Of a stretch of DNA of 64,000 nucleotides, positions 25,067 through 32,847 are shown piece by piece. Both the position numbers and the translations under genes were made by a program. The DNA is from Streptomyces hoynatensis. GTDB lineage: Bacteria > Actinomycetota > Actinomycetes > Streptomycetales > Streptomycetaceae. Location of the stretch: the NCBI RefSeq assembly GCF_003626535.1, contig NZ_RBAL01000026.1:25399-89398 (forward strand), written 5' to 3'. Under the pieces are notes generated by a model, which made no database searches, had not been told where the DNA came from, and saw only the letters and a program-made list of their open reading frames with translations. Position 1 is the first letter of the stretch. The number at the start of each line of letters is the position of its first letter.

Positions 25067-25831
25067 TCAGGCCCCCGACCTCGCGGCGACCGCCCCGCCG
25101 GCGAGGATCGCCTGGTGCGCGGCCCGCAGCCGGCGCCCCGGCTCGACTCCCGCCTCGTCGCGGAGAGTTCTGCGGGCCCTGCGGTACACCTCCAGGGCGT
25201 CCGCCTTCCGTTCCGACAGGTACAGCGCCAGCATCAGGTAGCGGTAGAGCGACTCCCGCAGCGGGTGCTCCGCGATCAGCGAGTACAGCTGGCCCACCGT
25301 CTCCCGGTGGCGGCCCAGCTGGAAGTACGCCTCCATCAGCAGCTCCGTGCACTCCACCCGCGACTCCGTGAGACTGCCCGCCCAGGCCCCGGCCAGGGGC
25401 CCGACCGGCAGGTCGTCCAGCGCGGGCCCGCGCCACAGCGCGAGCGCCGCCTCGCAGGCCGGCACCGCCGCGGTGGCCCGGCGTTCCCTGAGGGCCTGCC
25501 GCCCCTCGTCGAGGAGCCGCCGGAAGTCCACCGCGTCCCGCTCGCCCGAGGCCCCGTCGAGGAGGTAGCCCAGCGGCCTGGTCACGATCGGATTGGCCGC
25601 GCCCGGGCGGTCGAGGGCCTTCCGCAACTGCGAGACGTGCACGTAGAGAGAGGCCTCGGCGCGGCGCGGCGCGTGGTGCCGCCACACCTCGGTGATGAGC
25701 TGGTCGGTGGTCAGCACCTCGTCCGGGCGGGAGAGGAAAGCGGCCAGCAGGACCTGCACCTTGGGTGCGTTGATCAAAACTTCCCGGCCGCCGTCCAGTA
25801 CCCGCAAATTCCCCAGTACTTCGTACCTCAT
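25067..25831 (-). CDS. SARP-family (AfsR/RedD/ActII-ORF4-type) transcriptional activator
   Basis: 254-residue Streptomyces antibiotic regulatory protein, small-SARP size. N-terminal OmpR-like winged helix (about 1-92: MRYEVLGNLRVLDGG, ALLAAFLSRPDEVLT-type core, DQLITEVWRHHAPRRAEASLY, VSQLRKALDRP), then the BTAD bacterial transcriptional activation domain (about 98-242: VDFRRLLDEGRQALRERR, ALALWRGPALDDLP, LYRYLMLALYLSERKADALEVYRRARRTL). No NB-ARC or TPR extension. Start ATG 25831 has GGGAG 6 nt upstream. Divergent from the barrel-protein gene; the intergenic region carries SARP-type repeats, so this protein most likely activates that operon and possibly the PKS operon. No TTA codon seen. Confidence 0.92.
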   Translation of the reverse strand: MRYEVLGNLRVLDGGREVLINAPKVQVLLAAFLSRPDEVLTTDQLITEVWRHHAPRRAEASLYVHVSQLRKALDRPGAANPIVTRPLGYLLDGASGERDAVDFRRLLDEGRQALRERRATAAVPACEAALALWRGPALDDLPVGPLAGAWAGSLTESRVECTELLMEAYFQLGRHRETVGQLYSLIAEHPLRESLYRYLMLALYLSERKADALEVYRRARRTLRDEAGVEPGRRLRAAHQAILAGGAVAARSGA

Positions 25832-25964
25832 GGCGCTCCCATTCCCCGTGTTCCCCCTGGTCGAATGTGCTCATGCCGTGCGGCGCATACAGCCTGCCAT
25901 CCGCTTCCTTTACCTCCCAACCCCTAATCTGCACGCCCCCTGCCCGATGTAAATTGCAGAGTGA

Positions 25965-25996
25965 TTTAGACCCGCTTTAGATGCGCGTCGAATGAT
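25965..25996 (+). promoter_or_regulatory. SARP-type promoter 1: heptamer direct repeats plus -10
   Basis: TTTAGAC (25965-25971) and TTTAGAT (25976-25982) are direct repeats with exactly 11-bp periodicity. The second ends 8 bp before AATGAT (25991-25996), a plausible -10 hexamer. Eleven-bp spacing with 8 bp to the -10 is the known geometry of ActII-ORF4/DnrI-type SARP sites, where the repeats replace the -35. Reads toward the barrel-protein gene at 26135. Confidence 0.65.
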
Positions 25997-26029
25997 GTCT
26001 CCTGGAGCGATAACTCCGGGGGGAGCCGG

Positions 26030-26058
26030 CCTGAGTGGCTTACGGGGGGCCACTTAGG
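26030..26058. promoter_or_regulatory. Inverted repeat in the SARP/barrel-protein control region
   Basis: CCTGAGTGGC (26030-26039) and GCCACTTAGG (26049-26058) are inverted copies matching at 9 of 10 positions, separated by 9 bp. The right arm overlaps the first heptamer of the second SARP-type site. It could be an operator for another regulator or a leader hairpin if transcription starts at the first promoter. Confidence 0.4.
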
Positions 26059-26084
26059 TCGGCTTTAGACGCCTCAATGACGCT
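26053..26084 (+). promoter_or_regulatory. SARP-type promoter 2: heptamer direct repeats
   Basis: CTTAGGT (26053-26059) and TTTAGAC (26064-26070), again exactly 11 bp apart with the same CGGC-like spacer as site 1. Eight bp after the second heptamer is GACGCT (26079-26084), a poor but possible -10 that keeps the A at position 2 and the final T. It lies 51 bp upstream of the barrel-protein start. The repetition of the geometry of site 1 makes chance less likely. Confidence 0.55.
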
Positions 26085-26134
26085 TGCCGACGGCACTTGA
26101 CAGGCCACGATGTCGACCAGCAGAGAGGTACCTG

Positions 26135-26680
26135 ATGAACGTGAAGGAAAGGCGGCGGGCGCGCGGCAAGCGGGCCACGGTTATCGCGGCCGCCGCCTCG
26201 GCCATTTCTCTCGCGGCGGTGCTCGCGCCGCAGACCGCGTCCGCGGCAGCGCCCGAGCACCACGGGAACGGAGGCCGGTCCATCGGCACGAACTGCGTGT
26301 CGCACGACGACATCTCGGAGTTCGTGACCGGTGGCACCGGCAGCGTCATCGAGCCGGGAAACCAGGGCACTTACCAGACGATTCTGTCGAACTCCGAGGG
26401 TGAGCAGATCGGCTCCGTCGACGCCGATGTCACGGTGCTGTGGCAGAACCCGGCGAACGACCACTGGTTCTACTACATCACCGAGACGATCACGCTGGAG
26501 GACGGCACCCTGCGGACCGCGGGCATCATCGACCACACCGCCGTCAGCCAGGGGCAGACCCCCTACCTGCCGGCGTTCGGCGTCAGCGGTGTCTACCGCG
26601 GCAAGGTCGGCGGCCGGCAGTTCGAGATCGTGGAGGAGCCGGTCAACTGGGCCACGCACATCATCCTGTGCGGCAGGTGA
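26135..26680 (+). CDS. Secreted allene-oxide-cyclase-barrel (AbyU/dirigent-like) protein
   Basis: 181-residue protein from ATG 26135 (MNVKERRRARGKRA), with GAGAGGT upstream. It has a Sec/Tat-like signal: basic start, hydrophobic core ATVIAAAASAISLAAVLA, and cleavage likely after ASA near residue 37. The mature part (about 145 residues) is beta-rich and fits the allene oxide cyclase/dirigent barrel fold: GTYQTILSNSEGEQIGSVDA, WFYYITETITLEDGTLRTAG, LPAFGVSGVYRGKVGGRQFE. The E-x-I-T-L-x-D-G and F-G-V-S-G-x-Y-x-G patterns resemble what I recall of the AbyU-type [4+2] cyclases of spirotetronate pathways. Only two Cys remain after processing (54 and 179), which could pair. It is directly downstream of SARP-type sites. 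Cyclase, binding or immunity roles are all possible; export is unusual for a pathway cyclase. Confidence 0.7.
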   Translation: MNVKERRRARGKRATVIAAAASAISLAAVLAPQTASAAAPEHHGNGGRSIGTNCVSHDDISEFVTGGTGSVIEPGNQGTYQTILSNSEGEQIGSVDADVTVLWQNPANDHWFYYITETITLEDGTLRTAGIIDHTAVSQGQTPYLPAFGVSGVYRGKVGGRQFEIVEEPVNWATHIILCGR

Positions 26681-26703
26681 CCACTCCTCGTCCCGTGGCC
26701 CGG

Positions 26704-26741
26704 GGCCGGGAGCGCGGGGCAAAGGCGCCCCGCCCCCGGCC
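26704..26741. terminator. Imperfect hairpin between the barrel-protein and thioesterase genes
   Basis: GGCCGGG (26704-26710) pairs with the CCCGGCC-like arm near 26735-26741, with further imperfect GC pairing around an AAAG loop. It lies 24 bp after the barrel-gene stop, in the 119-bp gap before the thioesterase start. It may attenuate read-through rather than end the operon. Confidence 0.3.
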
Positions 26742-26799
26742 ACCGGGCCGATCGGCGCCCGCCGCGCCGCGGGCAGCGGAAGGAGAGCAGGACACCACC

Positions 26800-27585
26800 A
26801 TGGCAACGACCCCACCCCAGCGCACCGGGTACCTGCCGGGCGACCCCGTCCCCGACGCGCCGCTGCGCCTGGTGTGCTTCCACCACGCGGGCGGCTCCGC
26901 CTCGGTCTTCGCCGGCTGGCAGCGCGCCCTCGGCCCCGGCGTCGCGGTCCTCCCGGTGCAGCTGCCTGGCCGCGAGCGCCGGTACGACGAGCCGCGGCCG
27001 CGGCATCTGCCCACCCTCCTCGCCGAGCTCGACGCCGAGCTCGACCCCTGGCTGCAGGCGCCGTGGACCTGCTACGGGCACAGCATGGGCGCCCTGCTGG
27101 CCTACTCCCTCGTCAGCCGCCGCGCCGCCGCCGGGCGGACCCTGCCGGAGCGGCTGATGGTCGGCGCGCTGCCCGCCCCGCACCGGCCGCGGGTGACGGT
27201 GGACCACGAGGGGCTGAGCGAGGAGGAGTTCGCCCAGCGCCTCGTCGAACTCGGCGGGATCTCGCCCACCGTCCGGGCCTACCCCCGATGGCTGCGCGCC
27301 GCCGCCTCCCTCGCCCGCGACGACCTCGCCCTGTGCGCGGGCCCCCCGCTGCGCGCGTGGGAGCCGCTGCCCTGCCCGGTGGACGTGTTCACCGGACAGG
27401 AGGACCCGCTGATGCGGGAGGGCGACGCGGACGAGTGGGCCGAGCACACCAGGGCGACGTTCACCATTCAGCGCATCCCCGGGGGCCACTTCTTCCCCTG
27501 GGAGTCGCCCGACGTCTTCCTCGGCCGGCTCGCCGACTGCCTGCGCCTGGCCGCAGGCGGGATGCGCCGCGGCTCCCTGGCCTGA
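26800..27585 (+). CDS. Type II (editing) thioesterase
   Basis: Stand-alone alpha/beta-hydrolase thioesterase of PKS/NRPS clusters, 261 residues from ATG 26800 (MATTPPQRTGYLP), with GGAAGGAGA about 12 nt upstream. Motifs: LVCFHHAGGSASVF near the N-terminus, nucleophile Ser95 in CYGHSMGALLAY, Asp202 in VFTGQEDPLM, His230 in IPGGHFFPWE. Such enzymes normally remove stalled or mis-primed acyl groups from carrier proteins. Because the terminal PKS module here has no thioesterase, this protein is also one candidate for chain release. Same strand as the barrel-protein gene and probably co-transcribed; ends 19 bp from the convergent phospholipase gene. Confidence 0.93.
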   Translation: MATTPPQRTGYLPGDPVPDAPLRLVCFHHAGGSASVFAGWQRALGPGVAVLPVQLPGRERRYDEPRPRHLPTLLAELDAELDPWLQAPWTCYGHSMGALLAYSLVSRRAAAGRTLPERLMVGALPAPHRPRVTVDHEGLSEEEFAQRLVELGGISPTVRAYPRWLRAAASLARDDLALCAGPPLRAWEPLPCPVDVFTGQEDPLMREGDADEWAEHTRATFTIQRIPGGHFFPWESPDVFLGRLADCLRLAAGGMRRGSLA

Positions 27586-27604
27586 GGCCGCGCGGGCGCC
27601 CCGG

Positions 27605-28924
27605 CTACGCGGCGGCGCCCGCCTGGCAGGCGGCCCGCAGGTCGTAGAACCAGGACAGGTACGCGTCGTGGACCTGGCGGCCCATGATGCGCAGCTGCGA
27701 ATCGTCCGAGTTCTCCAGGTGCGTGAAGTTGGCGCTGCCGGTGTAGACCCGCGGCACGAGGTCGTCGTCGTAGAAGCCGTCGGTGAGCATCACCTTGGCG
27801 TGCGGGCGCACCTCGTGCCCCGCGGCCACGTCGTGGGTGCAGGGCGTCAGCTGGATCTCCTTGCCGTTGGACGCGGTCCTGCGCAGGGTGCTCAGCACGT
27901 CGCTCTCGATGCCCTGCGCGGCGTACACGACGTCGATCCAGCAGTTCTCGCCGCGCAGCCGCAGCAACTCGTCGGCGATCGCCTGGCGGTTTCCGGTGAA
28001 GGAGGAGATCACCAGCCTGATGTCGGTCTGGTGGGTGCTGCCGCCGTCCTGGTAGGAGCACTCGATGCCGCGCAGCACGTTCACCACGGGGTCGCCCGTG
28101 CCGAGGGCCCGCGGGTAGAACAGGGCCTTGTAGGTGCTGCCCGAGGGCGTGGCCCAGAAGTAGTCCGGGTCCACCGCCGACCTGCGGCCGGCCTGCAGGT
28201 CGCCGAAGTGGGTCTGGTACGCCTGGTGGATCGCGGCGTCGGCGAGGGTGTAGGCGTCGTTGTACGAGGTGAAGACGTACCAGTCGGTGAGGTTGGACGA
28301 GCTCTGCCACACCACGTTCTGCGTGCTGGTGCCGTCCGCCCAGGCGACCCTGGAGAAGAGCGCGAACTTCTCGTGCGAGTAGTTCCGCGCGAGGCAGCCG
28401 CGGGCCGAGGACGCGTAGTCGCCGCAGCCGACCACCCAGGACGCGGCCGACTCGTCGTGCCCGAGCGCGGCGTCCAGCAGGTCCCGCATCGGCTGATTCT
28501 TCGCCGAGGTGTTCAGCACCAGCTGCACGTCGACGCCCCGGTCGTGGGCGGCGATCAGGCGCTCGGCGACCTGCTGCGGCGCGCCGCTGGCGCCCGCGAC
28601 CCACTCGAACATCGCCAGGCGGATGCGCTCGCCCGAGGGAACCGCGTCGATCAGGCCGATGAGCTGGTCGAAGACGGCGCGCTGCGCGGCCGTGGCCGCC
28701 CCGCTCGCCGGCCCCGCCGCCGGGTCGTTGAACACCGGCCCGTCCAGCACCACCTGCGCGCCGGCCGCGGTCAGCCGCGTCTGCCCGGCGGCCGCCTGCG
28801 CCGCCCCGGGGGCCGGGTCCGGCTCCGCCGCCCGGCTCGCCGCCTGTGCGGGCCCCGCCGTCAGCAGCCAGGCGAGCAGGCAGCACACCAGTGCCGCCGG
28901 CGGCAGCACGCGCCGTCCACGCAT
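27605..28924 (-). CDS. Secreted phospholipase D-like protein
   Basis: 439 residues from ATG 28924 (MRGRRVLPPAALVCC), chosen because AGGAAGG precedes it; an ATG at 28951 would put nine unneeded residues before the signal peptide. Signal peptide about 1-28 (ending GPAQA). Two PLD repeats: the first HKD-like motif is HEKFALFS (His184, Lys186) with Ser where Asp is usual, followed by SSSNLTDWY; the second is canonical, HAKVMLTD (His375, Lys377, Asp382), followed by YTGSANFTHLEN. The conserved Asn/Ser pairs suggest catalytic competence. Expected to act outside the cell on phosphodiesters such as phospholipids. It lies inside the cluster on the same strand as the PKS genes but has no evident role in polyketide assembly. 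Confidence 0.87.
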   Translation of the reverse strand: MRGRRVLPPAALVCCLLAWLLTAGPAQAASRAAEPDPAPGAAQAAAGQTRLTAAGAQVVLDGPVFNDPAAGPASGAATAAQRAVFDQLIGLIDAVPSGERIRLAMFEWVAGASGAPQQVAERLIAAHDRGVDVQLVLNTSAKNQPMRDLLDAALGHDESAASWVVGCGDYASSARGCLARNYSHEKFALFSRVAWADGTSTQNVVWQSSSNLTDWYVFTSYNDAYTLADAAIHQAYQTHFGDLQAGRRSAVDPDYFWATPSGSTYKALFYPRALGTGDPVVNVLRGIECSYQDGGSTHQTDIRLVISSFTGNRQAIADELLRLRGENCWIDVVYAAQGIESDVLSTLRRTASNGKEIQLTPCTHDVAAGHEVRPHAKVMLTDGFYDDDLVPRVYTGSANFTHLENSDDSQLRIMGRQVHDAYLSWFYDLRAACQAGAAA

Positions 28925-28951
28925 GGGCACCTTCCTTCCCTCGCTTCGCAT

Positions 28952-28965
28952 GTGAGCATGCTCAC
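28952..28965. promoter_or_regulatory. Perfect 14-bp palindrome upstream of the phospholipase D-like gene
   Basis: GTGAGCATGCTCAC, a perfect palindrome, begins 28 bp upstream of the chosen start. Palindromes around GAGCATGCTC are bound by several TetR-type and related regulators, so an operator is plausible. It lies in the 101-bp gap after the glycosyltransferase gene. Confidence 0.5.
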
Positions 28966-29025
28966 CTCAAGCAAGGGTGAACCCCCGGCGGACGCCCAGG
29001 GAACCCCCCGGCGCCCGCCGGGAGT

Positions 29026-30351
29026 TCAGGCGCGCTGCGCCGCCGCCGCGTTGCGGACCGGGGCACCCGTGCTCGCCAGCCGCTCCAGCAGCGCCACCGC
29101 CCGGCCCGGCGCCTCCTCGGGCGGCGCCTGGGCGCGGATCTCCTCGGCCCTGGCCCGGTAGGCGGGATCGCCCGCCACCCGCAGCACCGCGGACCTGACG
29201 GCGGCGGCCCGCGGCCGGTCCGAACGCAGGTCGATCCCGCAGCCCGCGTACTCCACCCGGGCGGCCACGTCGCCCTTGTCGTCGACCTTGCCCGCCACCA
29301 CCAGCGGCAGCCCGGCGGCGATGCTCGTCTGCACGCTGCCGAACCCGCCGTTGGTGACGAACACCGAGCACAGCGGCAGCAGCCGCCCGTAGGGCAGGTA
29401 ACGCGCCACCCGGGTGTTGGCCGGCACCTCGCCGAGCGCCGCCGGGTCGCCGCCGCCCATGACGGCGACGACGAACACGTCCTCGCCCGCCAGCCCGGCG
29501 ATCGCCGGCTTCAGCAGCATCTCCGGATCGTTCTCCACGGTGCCCTGCGACACCGCGACCACCGGCCGGCCCGCCCGGCGCGCGGCCTCCAGCTCAGGCC
29601 ACCACGCGGGCGGCTCCCAGGAGTCGCCGGAGGGCAGCGGCATCGAGCCGACGAAGTGCACCGTGGGCGGCAGGTCGGTGCGCGGGTACTCGGCCCCCGG
29701 CGCGCAGAACTCGAGGAACAGCTCGGGCCTGATGACGGAGGCGTCGAAGATGGTGCCCTTGACCGGCGGCAGCCCCACCTTCGCCCGCTGCGCCGCGTAC
29801 TCGCGGGTGGTGCCGCCGAAGACCGCCCGCCTGATCACGGCGTTCAGCAGCCGGTTCCGCAGCCGCCCGGCCCAGCCGGTGCGCAGCCGCAGCGAAAGAC
29901 CCGGCGGCGGCACCTGCGGACTCAGGTAGGGCAGCAGCGTCACCCCGCACAGCGCCAGCGGCAGGGGCGCGAGCGCCTGCACGAAGTTGGCGCCGACGAA
30001 GCCGAGGTCGGCCACCAGCGCGTCGGCTGGCTCCTCCGCCAGCAGGCCCAGGATGTTGCGGGCCTGGTCGGCGGCGGGCGCGACCAGCGTCTTCTCCATG
30101 TCGAACTGGAGCTTGCGCACCCGGGACAGCTTCGCCCGCTCGGGGAACTTGGCGTCCGGGTCGCGCCAGTCGAAGTCGTGCTGCTCGGGGATCGGGAAGA
30201 AACGCGCACCGGCCTCGGTGACCTTCTCCTCGAAGTGCCGCCCGGTGACGAAGCGGACATCGTGCCCGGCGTCCACCAGGGGCCGCACCAGGGAAAGCAC
30301 CGGGTTGACGTGGCCCTGCACGGGCACGGCGGCGAGCATGAATCGGGACAT
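29026..30351 (-). CDS. GT1-family (MGT-like) glycosyltransferase
   Basis: 441-residue GT-B glycosyltransferase, starting at 30351 (MSRFMLAAVPVQGHVN) with AAGGAG 7 nt upstream. N-terminal acceptor domain opens with the typical PVQGHVNPVLSLVRPL; C-terminal donor domain contains VVAVSQGTVENDP and the nucleotide-sugar site VTNGGFGSVQTSIAAGLPLVV followed by DDKGDVAARVEYAGCGIDL. The usual HGG of the donor motif reads NGG, as in a known subset of this family. It probably glycosylates the polyketide, or inactivates it for self-protection as macrolide glycosyltransferases do; no deoxysugar genes are visible, so the sugar may come from primary metabolism. Third gene after the last PKS gene, same strand. 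Confidence 0.9.
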   Translation of the reverse strand: MSRFMLAAVPVQGHVNPVLSLVRPLVDAGHDVRFVTGRHFEEKVTEAGARFFPIPEQHDFDWRDPDAKFPERAKLSRVRKLQFDMEKTLVAPAADQARNILGLLAEEPADALVADLGFVGANFVQALAPLPLALCGVTLLPYLSPQVPPPGLSLRLRTGWAGRLRNRLLNAVIRRAVFGGTTREYAAQRAKVGLPPVKGTIFDASVIRPELFLEFCAPGAEYPRTDLPPTVHFVGSMPLPSGDSWEPPAWWPELEAARRAGRPVVAVSQGTVENDPEMLLKPAIAGLAGEDVFVVAVMGGGDPAALGEVPANTRVARYLPYGRLLPLCSVFVTNGGFGSVQTSIAAGLPLVVAGKVDDKGDVAARVEYAGCGIDLRSDRPRAAAVRSAVLRVAGDPAYRARAEEIRAQAPPEEAPGRAVALLERLASTGAPVRNAAAAQRA

Positions 30352-30386
30352 GCCGAATCTCCTTAGAGGCGTGGGTGGGCGTGCGC

Positions 30387-31931
30387 TCAGGCGCCGCCGC
30401 CGGGCGGCGTCGCCGCCTGCAGGTCGGCGGCCCTGACGCGGGTGGCGGCCAGGACGACGACCAGGGCGCAGGCCGTGAACAGCGCCCCTACCGTGAAGGC
30501 CGAGTGGAGGCCCTCGACCAGCAGGTGACCCGCCTGCTCCCCGGGCCCCGCGTCCGCCGGGAGGTCCCCGGCCGCGCCGCGGCTGGCCGAGCCGAACACG
30601 GTGACCATCACGGACAGGCCGAGGGCGGAGCCGCCCTGCTGGGAGGTGTCGAGCAGCCCCGAGGCCGCCCCCGACTCCTCCGGCCGCACCCCGAGGAACG
30701 CCACCAGCGCCACCGGCACGTACACCGCGCCGATGCCGAGCCCGAGCAGCAGCCCGGGCAGCAGGATGCCGGTGACGTAGCCGGAGTCCTCGGCCAGCCG
30801 CGCCAGCCACAGCATCCCGCAGGTCGTCAGGACCGCGCCGCCCGCCATGAACGGCCGGGCGCCGAGCCGCGGCATCAGCCCACTCGACACCTGCGCCGCC
30901 ACCACGATCGCGACCGTCACCGGCAGGAACGAGATGCCGGTGCGCAGGGCGCTGTAGCCGAGGACCTCCTGCACGTACTGGGTGAGGAAGAAGAACATCC
31001 CGCCCATGGCGGCCGCGGTCAGCAGCATCAGCAGGTAGGCGCCGGCCCGGTTCCGGTCGCGGAACAGCCGCAGCGGCGTGATCGGCTGCCTGGCGCGGCT
31101 CTCGATCAGCGCGAACGAGGCCAGCAGCACGCCGCCCACCGCGAAGGACCCCAGCGCCAGGCCGTCGCTCCAGCCCTCGTCCCCCGTCCTGATCAGCCCG
31201 TACACGACGGCGAGCAGCCCCCCGGTGGAGGCGGCGGCCCCGGCCACGTCGAAGCGGCCCGGCTGCGGCTCCGACTCCTTGATCAGCCGCGGCACGGCGA
31301 TCAGCAGCAGCGCCGCGACGGGCAGGTTGACCAGCAGCACCCAGCGCCAGGACGCCCCGGAGACCAGCACGCCGCCCAGGATCAGGCCGAGGGCGGAGCC
31401 GGAGACGGAGGCCGCGGCGTAGCCGGCGAACGCCTGGTTGCGGTCCCTGCCCTCGCGGAAGTTGGTCGTGATCAGGGACAGCGCCGTCGGGGAGGCGATC
31501 GCGGCACCCATCCCCTGCAGGGCCCGCGACACCAGCAGCCACGCTTCGTTCCCGGCCAGGCCGCCGCTGAGCGAGGCCAGGCCGAACAGGGCGATGCCGG
31601 CCATCAGCACCCGGCGGCGGCCCAGGATGTCGCCCGCCCTGCCGCCGAGCAGCAGCAGGCCGCCGAAGGCGAGGATGTAGGCGTTCACCACCCAGGACAG
31701 GCTGGTGGGGGAGAAGCCGAGGTGCTCGTGGATGTCGGGCAGCGCAACGGTCACGATCGTCCCGTCCAGCACCAGCATCAGCTGGCAGACGGCGATGATC
31801 AGCAGCCTGGGGCCGGTGCGGGAATCGCTTCCCGCGGCCCCGGCGCCCGCCGGGGCCGGCCCGCCGGACTCGGGGGAGCCGGGGGCCGCGGCGGACATCT
31901 CGGTTCTGGACACGTCCACTCCGTCCGTCAC
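30387..31931 (-). CDS. DHA2-family (EmrB/QacA) MFS drug exporter
   Basis: About 514 residues with 14 predicted membrane helices. The GTG at 31931 overlaps the preceding stop (GTGA); ATG 31898 is an alternative and the first 45 residues are low-complexity either way. Motifs: first helix RLLIIAVCQLMLVLDGTIVTVALP, the motif A region LLLGGRAGDILGRRRVLM, motif C-like ASPTALSLITTN, and the DHA2 C-terminal pattern. Very likely exports the cluster product; located between the oxidoreductase and glycosyltransferase genes. Confidence 0.92.
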   Translation of the reverse strand: MTDGVDVSRTEMSAAAPGSPESGGPAPAGAGAAGSDSRTGPRLLIIAVCQLMLVLDGTIVTVALPDIHEHLGFSPTSLSWVVNAYILAFGGLLLLGGRAGDILGRRRVLMAGIALFGLASLSGGLAGNEAWLLVSRALQGMGAAIASPTALSLITTNFREGRDRNQAFAGYAAASVSGSALGLILGGVLVSGASWRWVLLVNLPVAALLLIAVPRLIKESEPQPGRFDVAGAAASTGGLLAVVYGLIRTGDEGWSDGLALGSFAVGGVLLASFALIESRARQPITPLRLFRDRNRAGAYLLMLLTAAAMGGMFFFLTQYVQEVLGYSALRTGISFLPVTVAIVVAAQVSSGLMPRLGARPFMAGGAVLTTCGMLWLARLAEDSGYVTGILLPGLLLGLGIGAVYVPVALVAFLGVRPEESGAASGLLDTSQQGGSALGLSVMVTVFGSASRGAAGDLPADAGPGEQAGHLLVEGLHSAFTVGALFTACALVVVLAATRVRAADLQAATPPGGGA

Positions 31932-32800
31932 AGCCCGGCCACGGCCGGAATGATCTTGTCGCCGACCAGTTCCAGGGACTTCAGCGCCCACACCTCGTTG
32001 ACCGAGCCGAACACCGTGGTCACCCCGTGCTCCGCGAGACGGCCGAGGAAGTCCACGATCTGCTGCGGCGACATCCCCTTGTCGCCGACGTTGAACGGCA
32101 CGAAGCAGGTCTTCTCGATCTCGTCGTAGTCCCGGCCGACCTCCTCGCAGTGCCGCCGGAGCACCTCCAGCTTCCGGCCCATGCCGGGGGAGGGAAACAG
32201 GTTGCAGGCCTGGGCGTACCTGGCGACCAGCCGCAGCGTCTTCTTCTCGCCCGAACCGCCGATCATGATCGGCGGGTGGGGCGCCGTCAGCGGCCGCGGC
32301 GAGTCAAGCGTCCGCTCCAGGTGATAGTGCTTGCCGTGGTAGGGGCCGTCCTCCTCGCTCCACATCCGGAGCACGATCTGCACCGCCTCCTCCAGATGCT
32401 CGAACCGCTCGGCCAGCGGCGGGAAGGGAATGCCGAGCCCCCGGGCCTCCTCCTCCATCCAGGCCGCGCCGATGCCGAGCCAGGCCCGGCCGCCCGAGAG
32501 GACGTCGAGCGTGGACACCGTCTTCGCCAGCACCCCCGGGTACCGGTAGACGGCGCCCGAGACCAGCGTCAGCAGCTTGACCCGCTCGGTGTGCGCGGCG
32601 ATGAACCCCAGCGCCGTGTACGCCTCGAGCATCTCCCGCTCCACGGGACCGATGTGCGGGATCTGGAAGAAGTGGTCCATCAGCGTGATGTGGGAGAAGC
32701 CGGCCTCCTCGGCCGTCCTGGAGATCTCCGCCAGGCCCTTCCCCATCCGGGCCGGTCCCTCCGGCCACGTGAAATCGGCTATCTGCAGGCCGATCTGCAT
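31928..32800 (-). CDS. Luciferase-like (LLM) F420/flavin-dependent oxidoreductase
   Basis: 290-residue TIM-barrel protein starting MQIGLQIADFTWPEG. Features of the F420-dependent LLM class: FSHITLMDHFFQIPHIG near the N-terminus, HTERVKLLTLVSGAVYRYP, LDVLSGGRAWLGIGAAWMEEEARGLGI-type core, PPIMIGGSGEKKTLRLVARYAQACNLF and the conserved C-terminal GVTTVFG. Cofactor is probably F420, but FMN cannot be excluded. Starts 47 bp after the last PKS gene and is coupled to the MFS gene, so it is probably a post-PKS redox tailoring enzyme. Confidence 0.9.
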   Translation of the reverse strand: MQIGLQIADFTWPEGPARMGKGLAEISRTAEEAGFSHITLMDHFFQIPHIGPVEREMLEAYTALGFIAAHTERVKLLTLVSGAVYRYPGVLAKTVSTLDVLSGGRAWLGIGAAWMEEEARGLGIPFPPLAERFEHLEEAVQIVLRMWSEEDGPYHGKHYHLERTLDSPRPLTAPHPPIMIGGSGEKKTLRLVARYAQACNLFPSPGMGRKLEVLRRHCEEVGRDYDEIEKTCFVPFNVGDKGMSPQQIVDFLGRLAEHGVTTVFGSVNEVWALKSLELVGDKIIPAVAGL

Positions 32801-32847
32801 GGTGGGTGTCCTTTCGTGTCGTGCGTCCTGTGGTGGGTGCGCCCCGG

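Noticed and set aside
26097..26102. Consensus -35 TTGACA upstream of the barrel-protein gene
   Set aside because: No -10 at 16-19 bp (GCAGAG region), and it lies only 33 bp before the start codon next to the ribosome binding site.
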